Of a DNA stretch of 64,000 bases, positions 26,244 to 35,338 are shown piece after piece. The DNA comes from Delftia acidovorans (GTDB lineage Bacteria; Pseudomonadota; Gammaproteobacteria; Burkholderiales; Burkholderiaceae_C). The notes under the pieces were generated by a model that worked only from the letters and a program-made list of their open reading frames with translations, was not told where the DNA came from and did no database searches. The stretch is taken from the NCBI GenBank assembly GCA_031286585.1, contig JAITUC010000038.1, forward strand, positions 620,001-684,000, read 5' to 3'. A program made the translations under genes and the position numbers. Within the stretch, counting starts at the first letter, position 1. Every line of letters begins with the position of its first letter.

Positions 26244-27323
26244 ATGACCCGCACGACCCAGACCGAGACCGACAAGACCCAGGACAGCCGCTGCGCCGAT
26301 GGCACGGCCTGCGATGCATCCGAGCCCTCGCTCTCGCGCCGCGCCCTGATCCGCGCTGGCGCCGTCGCCGGCGCGCTGGGCTCGGCCGCCTGGTTCAGCG
26401 GCCGCGCCGGGGCCCAGCCGCGCCAGAAGATCACCTTTGCCTGGAGCCAGGCCAGCTTCTGCCATTCACCCATTCCCGTGGCGCTGGAGCGCGGCTTCTT
26501 CGAGCGCAACGGCCTGGACGTGGAACTGCTGAACTGGGGCGGCTCGGCCGACCAGTTGCTGGAGGCGCTGGCCACGGGCAAGGCCGACGCGGGCGCGGGC
26601 CTGATCCACCGTTGGATCAAGCCGCTGGAGGCGGGCCTGGATGTCAAGCTCATCGGCAGCGTGCACGGCGGCTGCCTGCGCCTGGTGGGCCTGAAGTCAG
26701 CCGGCGTGACCTTGGACCCCAAGACGCTCAAGGGCAAGACCATCGGCGTGGCCGACCTCAACAGCCCCGCCAAGCAGTTCTACTCCATCCACCTGGCCAA
26801 GCGCGGCCTGGATGTGGACAAGGACATCGAATGGCGCGTCTACCCGGCCGACCTGCTGGACGTCGCCGCGAAAAAAGGCGAGATCCAGGCCATTGCCGAC
26901 GGCGACCCGAATCTCTACCTGATCGAGAAGCGCAACCCCGGCACCTTCCTCGAACTGGGCAACAGCGCCAAGAACGAGTACGCCGAAAGCATCTGCTGCG
27001 TGATCGGCGCAGGCGCAAAGTTCGCCCGGGCCAACAAGCCCGCAGCGGCCAGCGTGGTGCGCGCGCTGACCCAGGCCTCGGACTACATCGCCGAGAACCC
27101 CAACGAAACGGCCAAGATCTTCGCCAAGTACTCGCCCAAGGTGCCCGTCGAGGACCTGCAGCGCCTGCTGGCCGAGCTGACCTTCAAGCACCATCCGCAC
27201 GGCAAGCCTCTGCGCGACGAGGTCCAGGCCTTTGCGGCCGACTTCCGCACGGCCGGCGTGCTCAAGAAGCAGACCGACCCTGGCCGCTTTGCCAGCCACA
27301 TCACGCTGGACGTCCTCGCATGA
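26244..27323 (+). CDS. SsuA/NMT1-like ABC transporter substrate-binding protein
   Basis: A 359-residue periplasmic receptor with a Tat-type signal (SRRALIRAGAVAGALGSAAW at residues about 31-50). The mature part has SsuA/TauA features: PIPVALERGFFERNGLDVEL, GGSADQLLEALATGKADAG and LKGKTIGVADLNSPAKQF. Such proteins bind aliphatic sulfonates, taurine, nitrate or pyrimidine-like compounds. The sulfur genes next door favour a sulfonate, but the downstream IorAB genes would fit an aromatic or heterocyclic ligand. The start at 26244 is supported by GGAGGGAG. It overlaps the permease gene by 4 bases. Confidence 0.87.
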   Translation: MTRTTQTETDKTQDSRCADGTACDASEPSLSRRALIRAGAVAGALGSAAWFSGRAGAQPRQKITFAWSQASFCHSPIPVALERGFFERNGLDVELLNWGGSADQLLEALATGKADAGAGLIHRWIKPLEAGLDVKLIGSVHGGCLRLVGLKSAGVTLDPKTLKGKTIGVADLNSPAKQFYSIHLAKRGLDVDKDIEWRVYPADLLDVAAKKGEIQAIADGDPNLYLIEKRNPGTFLELGNSAKNEYAESICCVIGAGAKFARANKPAAASVVRALTQASDYIAENPNETAKIFAKYSPKVPVEDLQRLLAELTFKHHPHGKPLRDEVQAFAADFRTAGVLKKQTDPGRFASHITLDVLA

Positions 27324-28366
27324 GCACCGCAAGACCACGCTGGCGCCTGGGCGCCACGGATGCCGCACCCGGCCTGGAGCGGGAACAGGCGCAGGGCCCG
27401 CGCAAGACCGGCCCCTGGCGCACCGGCCTGCTGGCCGCCGCCGCCTGGGCCGGCCTGGGCATGCTGACCCTGTTGTGGCCCAACAAGGAGATCGGCTTCA
27501 GCGAATGGGCATTCACGCAGGAATTCGGCATCGCCGCCCTGGTCGTCGCGCTGGCGCTGCTGGCATCGGCCGTGCTGCCCGTGCGGCACGTACGGCGCGT
27601 GGACCGCTGGCTGCGCCCCGCCGGCGCCTGGCTGGTGGCCGCGCCGCTGCTGCTGGCGCTGTGGGAGACGCTGACGGCCAAGCTCGGCACGCTGCCGCCG
27701 CCGTTCTTCGCGCCGCCGCAAAGCCTGATCGACGTGGTCCATGAGGATTGGCAGCGCCTGGGCCTGTCCACGCTGTATTCGCTGCGGCTGCTGCTCAACG
27801 GCATCGTGTTCGGTGCGGTGATCGGCTTTCTGACGGGCGTGTGGATAGGCTGGTCGCGCATCGCGGGCTACTGGGTGCATCCGCTGCTGCGCTTCCTGGG
27901 CCCGGTGCCGGCATCGGCCCTGCTGCCGCTGGCCTTTTTCTTCGCGCCGTCCAGCTATTCGGCCGCCGTGTTCCTCGTCGCGCTGGCCACCTTCTTTCCC
28001 GTGGCCGTGCTGACCTGGTCGGGCGTGGCATCGGTCAGCAAGAGCTACTACGACGTGGCGCGCACACTGGGCGCATCGCCCTGGTTCCTGGTGCTGCGCG
28101 TGGCCATCCCGGCCGCCCTGCCCCAGGTCTTCGTGGGCCTGTTCATGGGGCTGGGCGCCTCGTTCTCGGTGCTGATCACGGCCGAGATGATGGGTGTGAA
28201 GGCAGGCCTGGGCTGGTATCTGCAGTGGGCCCAGGGCTGGGCCGCCTACGCCAACATGTACACGGCGCTGCTGGTCATGGCCGTGCTGTGCTCGGGCCTG
28301 ATCACGCTGCTGTTCACCGTGCGCGACCGCACGCTGTCCTGGCAGAAGGGAACCGTCAAATGGTGA
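27320..28366 (+). CDS. SsuC/TauC-like ABC transporter permease
   Basis: A 348-residue permease. The first ~110 residues include two extra hydrophobic segments ahead of the usual six-helix core, longer than typical SsuC (about 260). The core contains FLGPVPASALLPLAFFFAP and the EAA-like docking loop VARTLGASPWFLVLRVAIPAALPQVFVGL. It starts within the stop of the receptor gene (ATGA) and overlaps the ATPase gene by 7 bases, so the three form a tightly coupled importer operon. Confidence 0.9.
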   Translation: MSTARPRWRLGATDAAPGLEREQAQGPRKTGPWRTGLLAAAAWAGLGMLTLLWPNKEIGFSEWAFTQEFGIAALVVALALLASAVLPVRHVRRVDRWLRPAGAWLVAAPLLLALWETLTAKLGTLPPPFFAPPQSLIDVVHEDWQRLGLSTLYSLRLLLNGIVFGAVIGFLTGVWIGWSRIAGYWVHPLLRFLGPVPASALLPLAFFFAPSSYSAAVFLVALATFFPVAVLTWSGVASVSKSYYDVARTLGASPWFLVLRVAIPAALPQVFVGLFMGLGASFSVLITAEMMGVKAGLGWYLQWAQGWAAYANMYTALLVMAVLCSGLITLLFTVRDRTLSWQKGTVKW

Positions 28367-29181
28367 TTGCCGCAGAACACTCCGCCCAGGCCGAAGCCGC
28401 GCCTGCCCTCGCCGGGGCGGCCCTTGCCGGGGCAGCCATCGACGTGCAGGCCGTCAGCCACTGGTTCGGCCAGGGGCACGGCGCGCTGCAGGTGCTGGAC
28501 GAGGTCAGCCTGCAGGTGCAGCCCGGCGAGTTCGTCGCCCTGCTGGGCCCCAGCGGCTGCGGCAAGTCCACCCTGCTGCGCCTCGTGGCCGGGCTGGACA
28601 CGCCCACGGCCGGCGCCGTGGCGCAGGACGGCGCGCCCATCACCGAGCCCGATCCCTCACGCATCGTCGTCTTCCAGGACCCCACGCTGTTTCCCTGGCG
28701 CACGGTGCGCGGCAACGTGGCCCTGGGCCTGCAGGCGCGCGGGCTGCTGGACAGCCAGGCGCACCGCATCGACGAGGCCCTGCGCCTTGTGGGGCTGGAG
28801 GACTTCGCGGACAGCCATCCCCACCAGCTGTCGGGCGGCATGGCCCAGCGCGCGGCCCTGGCGCGCGCCCTGGTCAATGACCCGCGCCTGCTGATCCTGG
28901 ACGAGCCGCTGGGCAAGCTCGATTCGCTGACGCGGCTGGCCATGCAAAGCGAGATCCTCAAGATCTGGCAACGCGCAGGCTTTTCCGTGCTGCTGGTCAC
29001 GCACGACGTGGAAGAGGCCCTGTTCCTGGCCCACCGCGTGCTGGTCTTCAGCCAGCGGCCCGCCCGCATCGTGGCCGAGCTCGACGTGGACCTGCCCTAC
29101 CCGCGCCAGCGCGGCCACGCCCGCCTGTCCGAACTGCGCCACGAGGCCCTGCGCCACCTGGGCCTGGACCAGACCTGGTAG
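28360..29181 (+). CDS. SsuB/TauB-like ABC transporter ATP-binding protein
   Basis: A 273-residue ATPase with Walker A GPSGCGKST, Q-loop VFQDPTLFPWRTVRGNV (typical nitrate/sulfonate/taurine group), signature LSGGMAQRAALARAL, Walker B LLILDEPLGKLD and H-loop VTHDVEEA. It energises the permease encoded just upstream. The N-terminus carries an Ala-rich extension of about 25 residues before the domain. The cytochrome gene follows after only 13 bases, so that gene is probably in the same transcript. Confidence 0.92.
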   Translation: MVIAAEHSAQAEAAPALAGAALAGAAIDVQAVSHWFGQGHGALQVLDEVSLQVQPGEFVALLGPSGCGKSTLLRLVAGLDTPTAGAVAQDGAPITEPDPSRIVVFQDPTLFPWRTVRGNVALGLQARGLLDSQAHRIDEALRLVGLEDFADSHPHQLSGGMAQRAALARALVNDPRLLILDEPLGKLDSLTRLAMQSEILKIWQRAGFSVLLVTHDVEEALFLAHRVLVFSQRPARIVAELDVDLPYPRQRGHARLSELRHEALRHLGLDQTW

Positions 29182-29194
29182 CCACCGCCCCCCG

Positions 29195-30382
29195 ATGCAG
29201 CGCAGCGACACACCCGACTGGCTCAACCCCCTGATCAGCGCCATGCAGCAGGCCCAGACCGGCCTGCTGCAGCTGCTGCACGGCCTGGGCCTGGCCGGCA
29301 CGGTGGACGAGCAACCCGCCTGGCCCTGGGCGCTGCGCCTGTCGGGCGAGAACCTGCTGATCGACCTGGGCCAGGCGCGCAGCCTGCTGTGGACGCTGGC
29401 GGCCGTGGCCACCGCCATCGTTTTGCTGTTGCTGGCCCTGCTGCTGCGCCGCGTCCGCCTGCCGGCCCTGGCGCTGGCCGCCGTCGCCACACTCACCCTG
29501 CTGCTGGCGCCCTGGCCGCGTGCCGACCTGATCCTGCTGCCCGCGCATGCCACCAGCTTCCACGCATCGCCCACGGGCTTCAGCGTGGAAAGCATTGCGC
29601 GCGGCAGCGCCGTCTACACCCAGCACTGCACGGCCTGCCACGGTGCCGATGGCCGGGGTCACGGCCCGCTGGCCGCCCGCCAGCCGGTCTGGCCACCCAA
29701 CTTCACCAGCCCGCTGCTGTGGCGCCGCGCCGACGGAGACCTGCTCTGGTCCATTCTTCATGACCGCCGCCCCGTGGAGTCTGGCGACGGCACACGGGCT
29801 CACGGCCAGGCCGACCGGCTTTCCAGCGGCGACGCCTGGGCCGTGATCGACTTCATGAAAGCGCGGGCCGCAGGCCAGATGCTGCAGATCACGGGCAGCT
29901 GGCCCTACCCCGTGGGCCTGCCCGACATGGCCGTGCTTTGCGCAGGCCAGCCCGCGCGGCGCCTGAACGAATGGCAAAGCCGCCAGCAGCGGCTGCGGCT
30001 GGTGGCGGGCAGCGGCCAGGTACAGGAAGACCCGCGCCTGGTCAGCCTGCAGTTGCTGCCCGATGACGCCGCCAGCAGCGTGAACCCGGCCAGCGCGCTG
30101 GACTGCACCGTCTCCGATCCACACGCCTGGCAGGCCATGGCCTTGATCAGCGGCTCGAACCAGTTGCAGGGCACGCAATGGCTGGGCGACCGCAGCGGCT
30201 GGCTGCGCGCGCTGTCGCGACCGGGCGCGCAGGGCTGGTCGCAGGACGACTTGGTCTGCCGCACGGACACTGCGGCCAAGGCCACCCCCGGCGCTGGCAC
30301 CGTGGCCGACGGCCTGGGCGCGCTGATCGCACGCATGGATGCCGAGCCCGTGCGGTTCATCAAGGGCGGGGTTGTGCATTGA
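29195..30382 (+). CDS. membrane-anchored c-type cytochrome
   Basis: A 395-residue protein. Two membrane helices (about residues 65-90 and 92-110) precede a periplasmic domain with one heme c site, CTACH, in SAVYTQHCTACHGADGRGHG. The remaining ~220 residues have no other CxxCH and no domain I recognise. The heme segment resembles the cytochrome end of some CopD-like fusions. Linked to the importer by 13 bases and followed after 219 bases by a molybdenum hydroxylase that has no electron-acceptor subunit of its own, it is a good candidate for passing electrons from that enzyme to the respiratory chain. Confidence 0.75.
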   Translation: MQRSDTPDWLNPLISAMQQAQTGLLQLLHGLGLAGTVDEQPAWPWALRLSGENLLIDLGQARSLLWTLAAVATAIVLLLLALLLRRVRLPALALAAVATLTLLLAPWPRADLILLPAHATSFHASPTGFSVESIARGSAVYTQHCTACHGADGRGHGPLAARQPVWPPNFTSPLLWRRADGDLLWSILHDRRPVESGDGTRAHGQADRLSSGDAWAVIDFMKARAAGQMLQITGSWPYPVGLPDMAVLCAGQPARRLNEWQSRQQRLRLVAGSGQVQEDPRLVSLQLLPDDAASSVNPASALDCTVSDPHAWQAMALISGSNQLQGTQWLGDRSGWLRALSRPGAQGWSQDDLVCRTDTAAKATPGAGTVADGLGALIARMDAEPVRFIKGGVVH

Positions 30383-30601
30383 GCCTGCACGCAGGGGCGG
30401 AGGAACACGGCACACAGAATCTGCCGTGCATTCGCAACTTGCTCTTGCCAATCTTTCAAGCGGAACATGGCTAGTGGCGGGGGCATGGCCTTTCTATAGT
30501 CGTCGCCTCGACGGATCCGCCCTCTTCCCTCAAGCCCGGGCGACGGCGACACTCCCACGGGACCCCATCCCCAAAAGCCCCCACAACAAGGAGAGACTGC
30601 G

Positions 30602-31075
30602 ATGACCGATCTCACCATCAACGGCAAGACCGTTTCCATGGACCTGGACCCCGAGACGCCCATTCTGTGGGCTCTGCGCGACACGCTGGAGATGACCGGC
30701 ACCAAGTTCGGCTGCGGCGCGGCGCTGTGCGGCGCTTGCACGGTGCACATGAATGGCCAGGCCATACGTTCCTGCGTGACGCCGATCTCGGCGGCCGCAG
30801 GCCAGAAAATCACCACCATCGAGGCCATGACCTCGGGCTCCGACCGCGTGGGAACCGCCGTGCGCGATGCCTGGGTGCGCCACGACGTGGCCCAGTGCGG
30901 CTACTGCCAGAGCGGGCAGATCATGAGCGCCACGGCCTTCCTCAAATCCCTGCCCAAGGGCAAGAAGCCCAGCGGCGAGGAGATAGACGCGGCCATGGCC
31001 GGCAACATCTGCCGCTGTGGAACCTATGCGCGCATCCGCACGGCCGTGGCCGATGCCGCGCGCAGCCTGGGTTGA
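30602..31075 (+). CDS. iorA: [2Fe-2S] subunit of IorAB-type molybdenum hydroxylase
   Basis: A 157-residue small subunit with a plant-type ferredoxin cluster (GCGAALCGACTVH) and the second, fold-specific cluster (CGYCQSGQIM and GNICRCGTY). It passes electrons from the molybdopterin subunit encoded 14 bases downstream to an external acceptor. AAGGAGAG before ATG 30602 is a strong ribosome site. Two-subunit enzymes of this type hydroxylate isoquinoline, nicotinate or aldehydes. The substrate here is not defined. Confidence 0.93.
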   Translation: MTDLTINGKTVSMDLDPETPILWALRDTLEMTGTKFGCGAALCGACTVHMNGQAIRSCVTPISAAAGQKITTIEAMTSGSDRVGTAVRDAWVRHDVAQCGYCQSGQIMSATAFLKSLPKGKKPSGEEIDAAMAGNICRCGTYARIRTAVADAARSLG

Positions 31076-31089
31076 TCGGAGAACGCAAC

Positions 31090-33357
31090 ATGCTGAATAC
31101 CTTCAACCCCGCCGAACTGCCGCGCGCCCTGCAGCACATCCTGGACCGTGACGAGGCCACCGCTGCCATCGCCGACGCGCCCACCCTTGCACAGATCCCC
31201 CGCCGCAGCTTCCTCAAGATCGCCGGGGCCGGCTCGCTGGCCCTGGGCGTGTTTCCCGCCATGGCGCAGGCGCCGGGCAAGGGCGAGGCCGCCGGCCTCA
31301 AGCCCACCGAGCAGCCCGCCTCCTTCGTGGAGATCTCGCCCAGCGGCGAAGTCACCGTGGCCATCAACCGCCTGGAATTCGGCCAGGGCGTGCACACCGC
31401 CCTGCCCCTGGTGCTGGCCGAGGAGCTGGACGCCGACTGGAGCAAGGTCCGCGCACGCCTGGGCGGCAACGATGCGGCCTACGCCGATCCGCGCTACGGC
31501 ATCCAGATGACGGGCGGCTCCACCGCCATCAAGCACAGCTACACCCAGTACCGCGAGCTGGGCGCCCGTGCGCGCGCCATGCTGGTGGCCGCCGCTGCCG
31601 CGCAATGGAAGGTGGACGCCGCCACGCTGCGCACGCGCGAAGGCTTTGTGCTGGGCCCCAACGGCAAGAAGCTGTCCTATGGCGAACTGGCCCAGGCCGC
31701 CATGGCCCAGCCCGTGCCGGCCACCGTCGTGCTGAAGAATCCCAAGGACTTCCGCCTGATCGGCAAGCCCACGGGCCGCATCGACGCCCGGGCCAAGAGC
31801 AGCGGCCAGCAGAGCTTCGGCATCGATATGCACCTGCCGGGCCAGTTGACGGCAGTGATCGCCCACCCGCCCGTGTTCAAGGCACAGCTGACCTCGCTCG
31901 ATGACGCCGCAGCGCGTGCCGTGCCCGGCGTCAAGGCCGTGCTGCGCGTGCCCGTGGACGGTGGCGGCGAAGGCGTGGCCGTGATCGCCACCGGCTACTG
32001 GCCCGCGCGCAAGGGCCGCGAGGCGCTCAAGGCGCAATGGAACACCGACGCCGTGGAGAAAGTGGACAGCGAGCGCCAGCTGGTCCAGTACCGCGAACTG
32101 GCCACGCAGCCCGGCGCACGCCACTTCGACGCCGACATTTCGGCGCTGGACAGGGCGCCGCGCCATATCGAGGCCGAGTTCAGCTTCCCCTACCTGGCCC
32201 ATGCGCCCATGGAGCCGCTCAACTGCACGGTGCAGATGGGCGAGACCGGCGACGCGGGTGCCGACCTCTACCTGGGCACGCAGTTCGCGGGCGTGGACGG
32301 CATGGCCGCCGCACGCGTGCTGGGCCTCAAGCCCGAGCAGGTGCGCGTGCATGTGCAGATGGCCGGCGGCGGCTTTGGCCGCCGGGGCGTGGGCACCAGC
32401 GACTATGTGGTCGAGGCCTGCCAGGTGGCGCTGGCCGCGCGCCGCGCCGGCCTGTCCGCCCCCGTGCGCATGGTCTGGAGCCGCGAGGACGACATCAAGG
32501 GCGGCTACTACCGCCCCATGCACCTGCACCGCGCCAGGATCGGCTTCGACGAGCGCGGCAAGGTGCTGGCCTGGGACCACGCCATCGTGGGCCAGTCCAT
32601 CACGGCGGGCACCATGTTCGAGGGCGGCATGGTCAAGAACGGCATCGACGCCACGGCCGTGGAGGGCATGCGCGAGCCCTATCCGCTGCCCATGCGCCTG
32701 ACCGTGCACCACCCCAAGGTCAACGTGCCCGTGCTCTGGTGGCGCAGCGTGGGTTCGACCCACACGGCCTTCGTCATGGAAACGCTGATCGACGAGATCG
32801 CGCGCAGCAGCCGCCAGGACCCCGTGGCCTACCGCATGCAGATGTTCGGCGACAAGCACCCGCGCCATCGCCTGGCCCTGCAGCTGGCCGTGGACAAAAG
32901 CGGCTACGGCAAGCGCCAGCTGCGCGCGGGCCGCGCCTGGGGCGTGGCCGTGCACGAGTCCTTCGACACGGTGGTGGCCTATGTGGTGGAGGCATCGGTC
33001 AAGGACGGCCGCCCGGTGCTGCACAAGGCCACGGCCGGCGTGCACTGCAACCTGGCCGTGAACCCGCGCACCATCGAGGCGCAGGTGCAGGGCGCGGCGC
33101 TGATGGGCCTGTCCATGTGCCTGCCCGGCGCGGCGATCACGCTCAAGGACGGTGTGGTGGAGCAGAGCAACTTCGGCGATTTCGCCGTGCCGCGCATCAC
33201 CGACATGCCCGAGATCGCCGTCCACGTCGTGCCCAGCGCCGAGCCGCCCACGGGCATGGGCGAGCCCGGCCTGCCGCCGCTGGCTCCGGCCTTCGCCAAC
33301 GCCGTGGCGCAGCTCACGGGCAAGCCTGTGCGCAAGCTGCCGTTCGATCTGGCGTGA
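31090..33357 (+). CDS. iorB: molybdopterin subunit of IorAB-type hydroxylase / aldehyde oxidase
   Basis: A 755-residue large subunit with a Tat motif RRSFLKIAGAGSLALG at residues 38-53, so the folded enzyme should be exported together with IorA. Molybdopterin-binding segments include GVDGMAAARVLGLKPEQVRV, MAGGGFGRRGVG and the catalytic Glu in TGMGEPGLPPLAPA. The family oxidises N-heterocycles or aldehydes with water as oxygen donor. It has no FAD subunit, so an outside acceptor such as the cytochrome at 29195-30382 is expected. It faces a LysR gene, with a long hairpin between the stop codons. Confidence 0.92.
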   Translation: MLNTFNPAELPRALQHILDRDEATAAIADAPTLAQIPRRSFLKIAGAGSLALGVFPAMAQAPGKGEAAGLKPTEQPASFVEISPSGEVTVAINRLEFGQGVHTALPLVLAEELDADWSKVRARLGGNDAAYADPRYGIQMTGGSTAIKHSYTQYRELGARARAMLVAAAAAQWKVDAATLRTREGFVLGPNGKKLSYGELAQAAMAQPVPATVVLKNPKDFRLIGKPTGRIDARAKSSGQQSFGIDMHLPGQLTAVIAHPPVFKAQLTSLDDAAARAVPGVKAVLRVPVDGGGEGVAVIATGYWPARKGREALKAQWNTDAVEKVDSERQLVQYRELATQPGARHFDADISALDRAPRHIEAEFSFPYLAHAPMEPLNCTVQMGETGDAGADLYLGTQFAGVDGMAAARVLGLKPEQVRVHVQMAGGGFGRRGVGTSDYVVEACQVALAARRAGLSAPVRMVWSREDDIKGGYYRPMHLHRARIGFDERGKVLAWDHAIVGQSITAGTMFEGGMVKNGIDATAVEGMREPYPLPMRLTVHHPKVNVPVLWWRSVGSTHTAFVMETLIDEIARSSRQDPVAYRMQMFGDKHPRHRLALQLAVDKSGYGKRQLRAGRAWGVAVHESFDTVVAYVVEASVKDGRPVLHKATAGVHCNLAVNPRTIEAQVQGAALMGLSMCLPGAAITLKDGVVEQSNFGDFAVPRITDMPEIAVHVVPSAEPPTGMGEPGLPPLAPAFANAVAQLTGKPVRKLPFDLA

Positions 33358-33391
33358 TCGCGCTGGGCTGAACGACCGGACCTGATCCCGG

Positions 33392-34363
33392 TCAGCCGCC
33401 GGAAAGGGCGGCGGCACCTGCGGCCGCCGCCCTTTCCAGTTCTTCCATGGTCAGCAGATAGTCCGGGCAGTCCTGCAGCCGCTGCACGGCCAGGTCGATG
33501 AAGGCACGCACGCGCCGGGGCAGCGCGTCGCGGCTGCCGTAGTAGACATGCAGGCCGATGTGCTCGCTGACATGCGGCAGCAGCACGGGCACCAGGCGCC
33601 CCGCGCGGATGTGCGCGGCCGCGCAGATATTGGACAGCTGGCCCAGCACCTGCCCTGCCAGCACGGCATGCAGTTCCAGTTCGGCGTCGTTGGTGGACAG
33701 GGCCGGCTGCAGGTAGCGGTGCGTGAGCTCGCCATCGACCGGCAGGTACCAGGGCATCACCGTGTCCGTGGCCGCATGCCGGAACATGCTGCAGCGGTGC
33801 GCGGCCAGTTCGTCCAGCGACCGGGGCACGCCATGGCGCTGCAGGTACTGCGGCGCCGCGCACACGATGAGCTGCACAGGAAACAGCCGCCGCCCGATCA
33901 CGCTTTCATCGGGCGAGGCGCCGATGCGAAACCCCGCATCGACACGGTCCAGCACCCAGTTGCCTATGCTGTCGTCCAGCCGCACGTCGGGGACGATGCC
34001 CGGGTGCAGGCGGCAGAACTCATCGAGCAGCGGCATCAGCACGGGCGCAAAGCAGGACTTGGGGCCCACGATGCGCAACGGCCCCGCAATGCCCTCGCGG
34101 CTGTCGCGTGCCAGGTTCAGTGCGCGGTCCAGCGCGGCCAGTGCGGGCTGGGTGTCCTGCAGGAAACGCTGGCCCTCCTCGGTCAGCGCCAGGCTGCGCG
34201 TGGTCCGGTGCAGCAGGCGCACGCCCAGGTGCTGCTCCAGATGGGCCACGGCCTGGCTGGCGGCCTGGGGGCTCACGCCCTGGGACAGCGCCGCCTGGCG
34301 CAGGCTGCCCAGCTCGACCGCCTTGGCAAAGGTGGCGATGGCACGCAGTTCATTGATAGGCAT
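33392..34363 (-). CDS. LysR-family transcriptional regulator
   Basis: A 323-residue LysR protein: helix-turn-helix MPINELRAIATFAKAVELGS, LRQAALSQGVSPQAASQAVA, then a LTEEGQRFLQ linker, and an effector-binding domain starting near GPLRIVGPKS. The C-terminus is Ala-rich because the last codons also form the hairpin at 33401-33437. It converges on iorB and lies 84 bases downstream of the EamA transporter gene on the same strand, so its target could be either the hydroxylase or the exporter unit. Confidence 0.88.
   Translation of the reverse strand: MPINELRAIATFAKAVELGSLRQAALSQGVSPQAASQAVAHLEQHLGVRLLHRTTRSLALTEEGQRFLQDTQPALAALDRALNLARDSREGIAGPLRIVGPKSCFAPVLMPLLDEFCRLHPGIVPDVRLDDSIGNWVLDRVDAGFRIGASPDESVIGRRLFPVQLIVCAAPQYLQRHGVPRSLDELAAHRCSMFRHAATDTVMPWYLPVDGELTHRYLQPALSTNDAELELHAVLAGQVLGQLSNICAAAHIRAGRLVPVLLPHVSEHIGLHVYYGSRDALPRRVRAFIDLAVQRLQDCPDYLLTMEELERAAAAGAAALSGG
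33401..33437 (+). terminator. perfect 15-bp hairpin downstream of iorB, inside the 3' end of a LysR gene
   Basis: GGAAAGGGCGGCGGC (33401-33415), a 7-base loop and its exact complement GCCGCCGCCCTTTCC (33423-33437). It starts 43 bases after the iorB stop and lies in the last codons of the convergent LysR gene, coding the Ala-rich tail. There is no U-run, so termination would depend on stem strength or Rho, but the perfect pairing suggests an RNA-level role. Confidence 0.55.
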
Positions 34364-34447
34364 GGTGCAGAAATCCGGTGTTCGTGGGGCTGACAGTGCC
34401 GCAGTATCACGCCTTTGCGCATGCCCCGGATCGGCACGGCGCAGGAG

Positions 34448-35338
34448 CTAGCGCCCCTGGCGCGCCAGCCACACGCCGGCTGCCGTCAAGGCCATGCCCG
34501 CCAGCGCCAGGCCGCCCAGCGTCTCGCCGAACATGGCCCAGGCGATCAGGGCAGTGGCCGGTGGCGTCAGGTAGAACAGGCTGGCCACATGGACGGCGCC
34601 GCCCCGCCGTATCAGCAGGTTGAGCAGGCTGACCGCGCCCACGGACAGCACCAGCACCAGCCAGCCCAGCGCAAACAGGAACTCGCCGCTCCAGCGCACC
34701 TGCATGGTTTCCGTGGCAAAGGCCAGCGCCCCCGTCACCACCAGGCAGGGCAGGTACTGGATCACCGAGCCCGTGCGCAGATCGAAGGATGGGCAAAACC
34801 GCTTCTGGTACAGCGTGCCGGCCGTGATGCCGGCCAGCGCCACCACGGCGGGCACCAGCATGGCCAGCAGGGCATGGACCGGCACCGAGGCGATCTTGCC
34901 CGCCACCACCAGGGCCACGCCCGTGAAGCCCAGCGCCAGCCCGGCCCACTGCCGGGGCCGCACTGACTCGCCCAGCAAGGTGCCGGCCACCAGGGCCGTG
35001 ATCAGCGGCTGCAGCCCCACCACCAGGGCCGTCACGCCCGAAGGCAGGCCGTGGGCGATGGCCGTGAACACGCCGGCCAGGTACACGCCATGCACGAACA
35101 GGCCCGACACCCCGATGTGCAGCCACTGGCGCGGCGCACGCGGCCAGGGCGCGCGCAGCACCAGCGCCACCGCCGCCATCAGCACCAGAACGATGGCATA
35201 GCGCAGCGTCAGGAAGGTCAGCGGCTCCACATAGGGCAGGCCGAACTTGGCGCCGATGAAGCCCGTGCTCCACAGCAGCACGAACAGCCAGGGAAGCAAG
35301 GCGGCCGCCAAGGCGGGCGGCGAGGTTTTTTGGGTCAT
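34448..35338 (-). CDS. EamA/DMT-family transporter
   Basis: A 296-residue inner-membrane protein with about ten hydrophobic segments in two repeated halves. The N-terminal FVLLWSTGFIGAKFGLPYVE is typical of EamA/RhaT-like exporters, and the second half repeats VVALAGITAGTLYQKRF. These proteins export amino acids, metabolites or drugs. ATG 35338 overlaps the upstream LysR stop by 4 bases, and that LysR start overlaps the quinone oxidoreductase stop, so the three genes form one coupled unit. Confidence 0.9.
   Translation of the reverse strand: MTQKTSPPALAAALLPWLFVLLWSTGFIGAKFGLPYVEPLTFLTLRYAIVLVLMAAVALVLRAPWPRAPRQWLHIGVSGLFVHGVYLAGVFTAIAHGLPSGVTALVVGLQPLITALVAGTLLGESVRPRQWAGLALGFTGVALVVAGKIASVPVHALLAMLVPAVVALAGITAGTLYQKRFCPSFDLRTGSVIQYLPCLVVTGALAFATETMQVRWSGEFLFALGWLVLVLSVGAVSLLNLLIRRGGAVHVASLFYLTPPATALIAWAMFGETLGGLALAGMALTAAGVWLARQGR

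Noticed and set aside
31024..33417. 797-codon minus-strand frame opposite iorB
   Set aside because: Shadow frame; the plus strand encodes a full molybdopterin subunit with its Tat motif and catalytic Glu.
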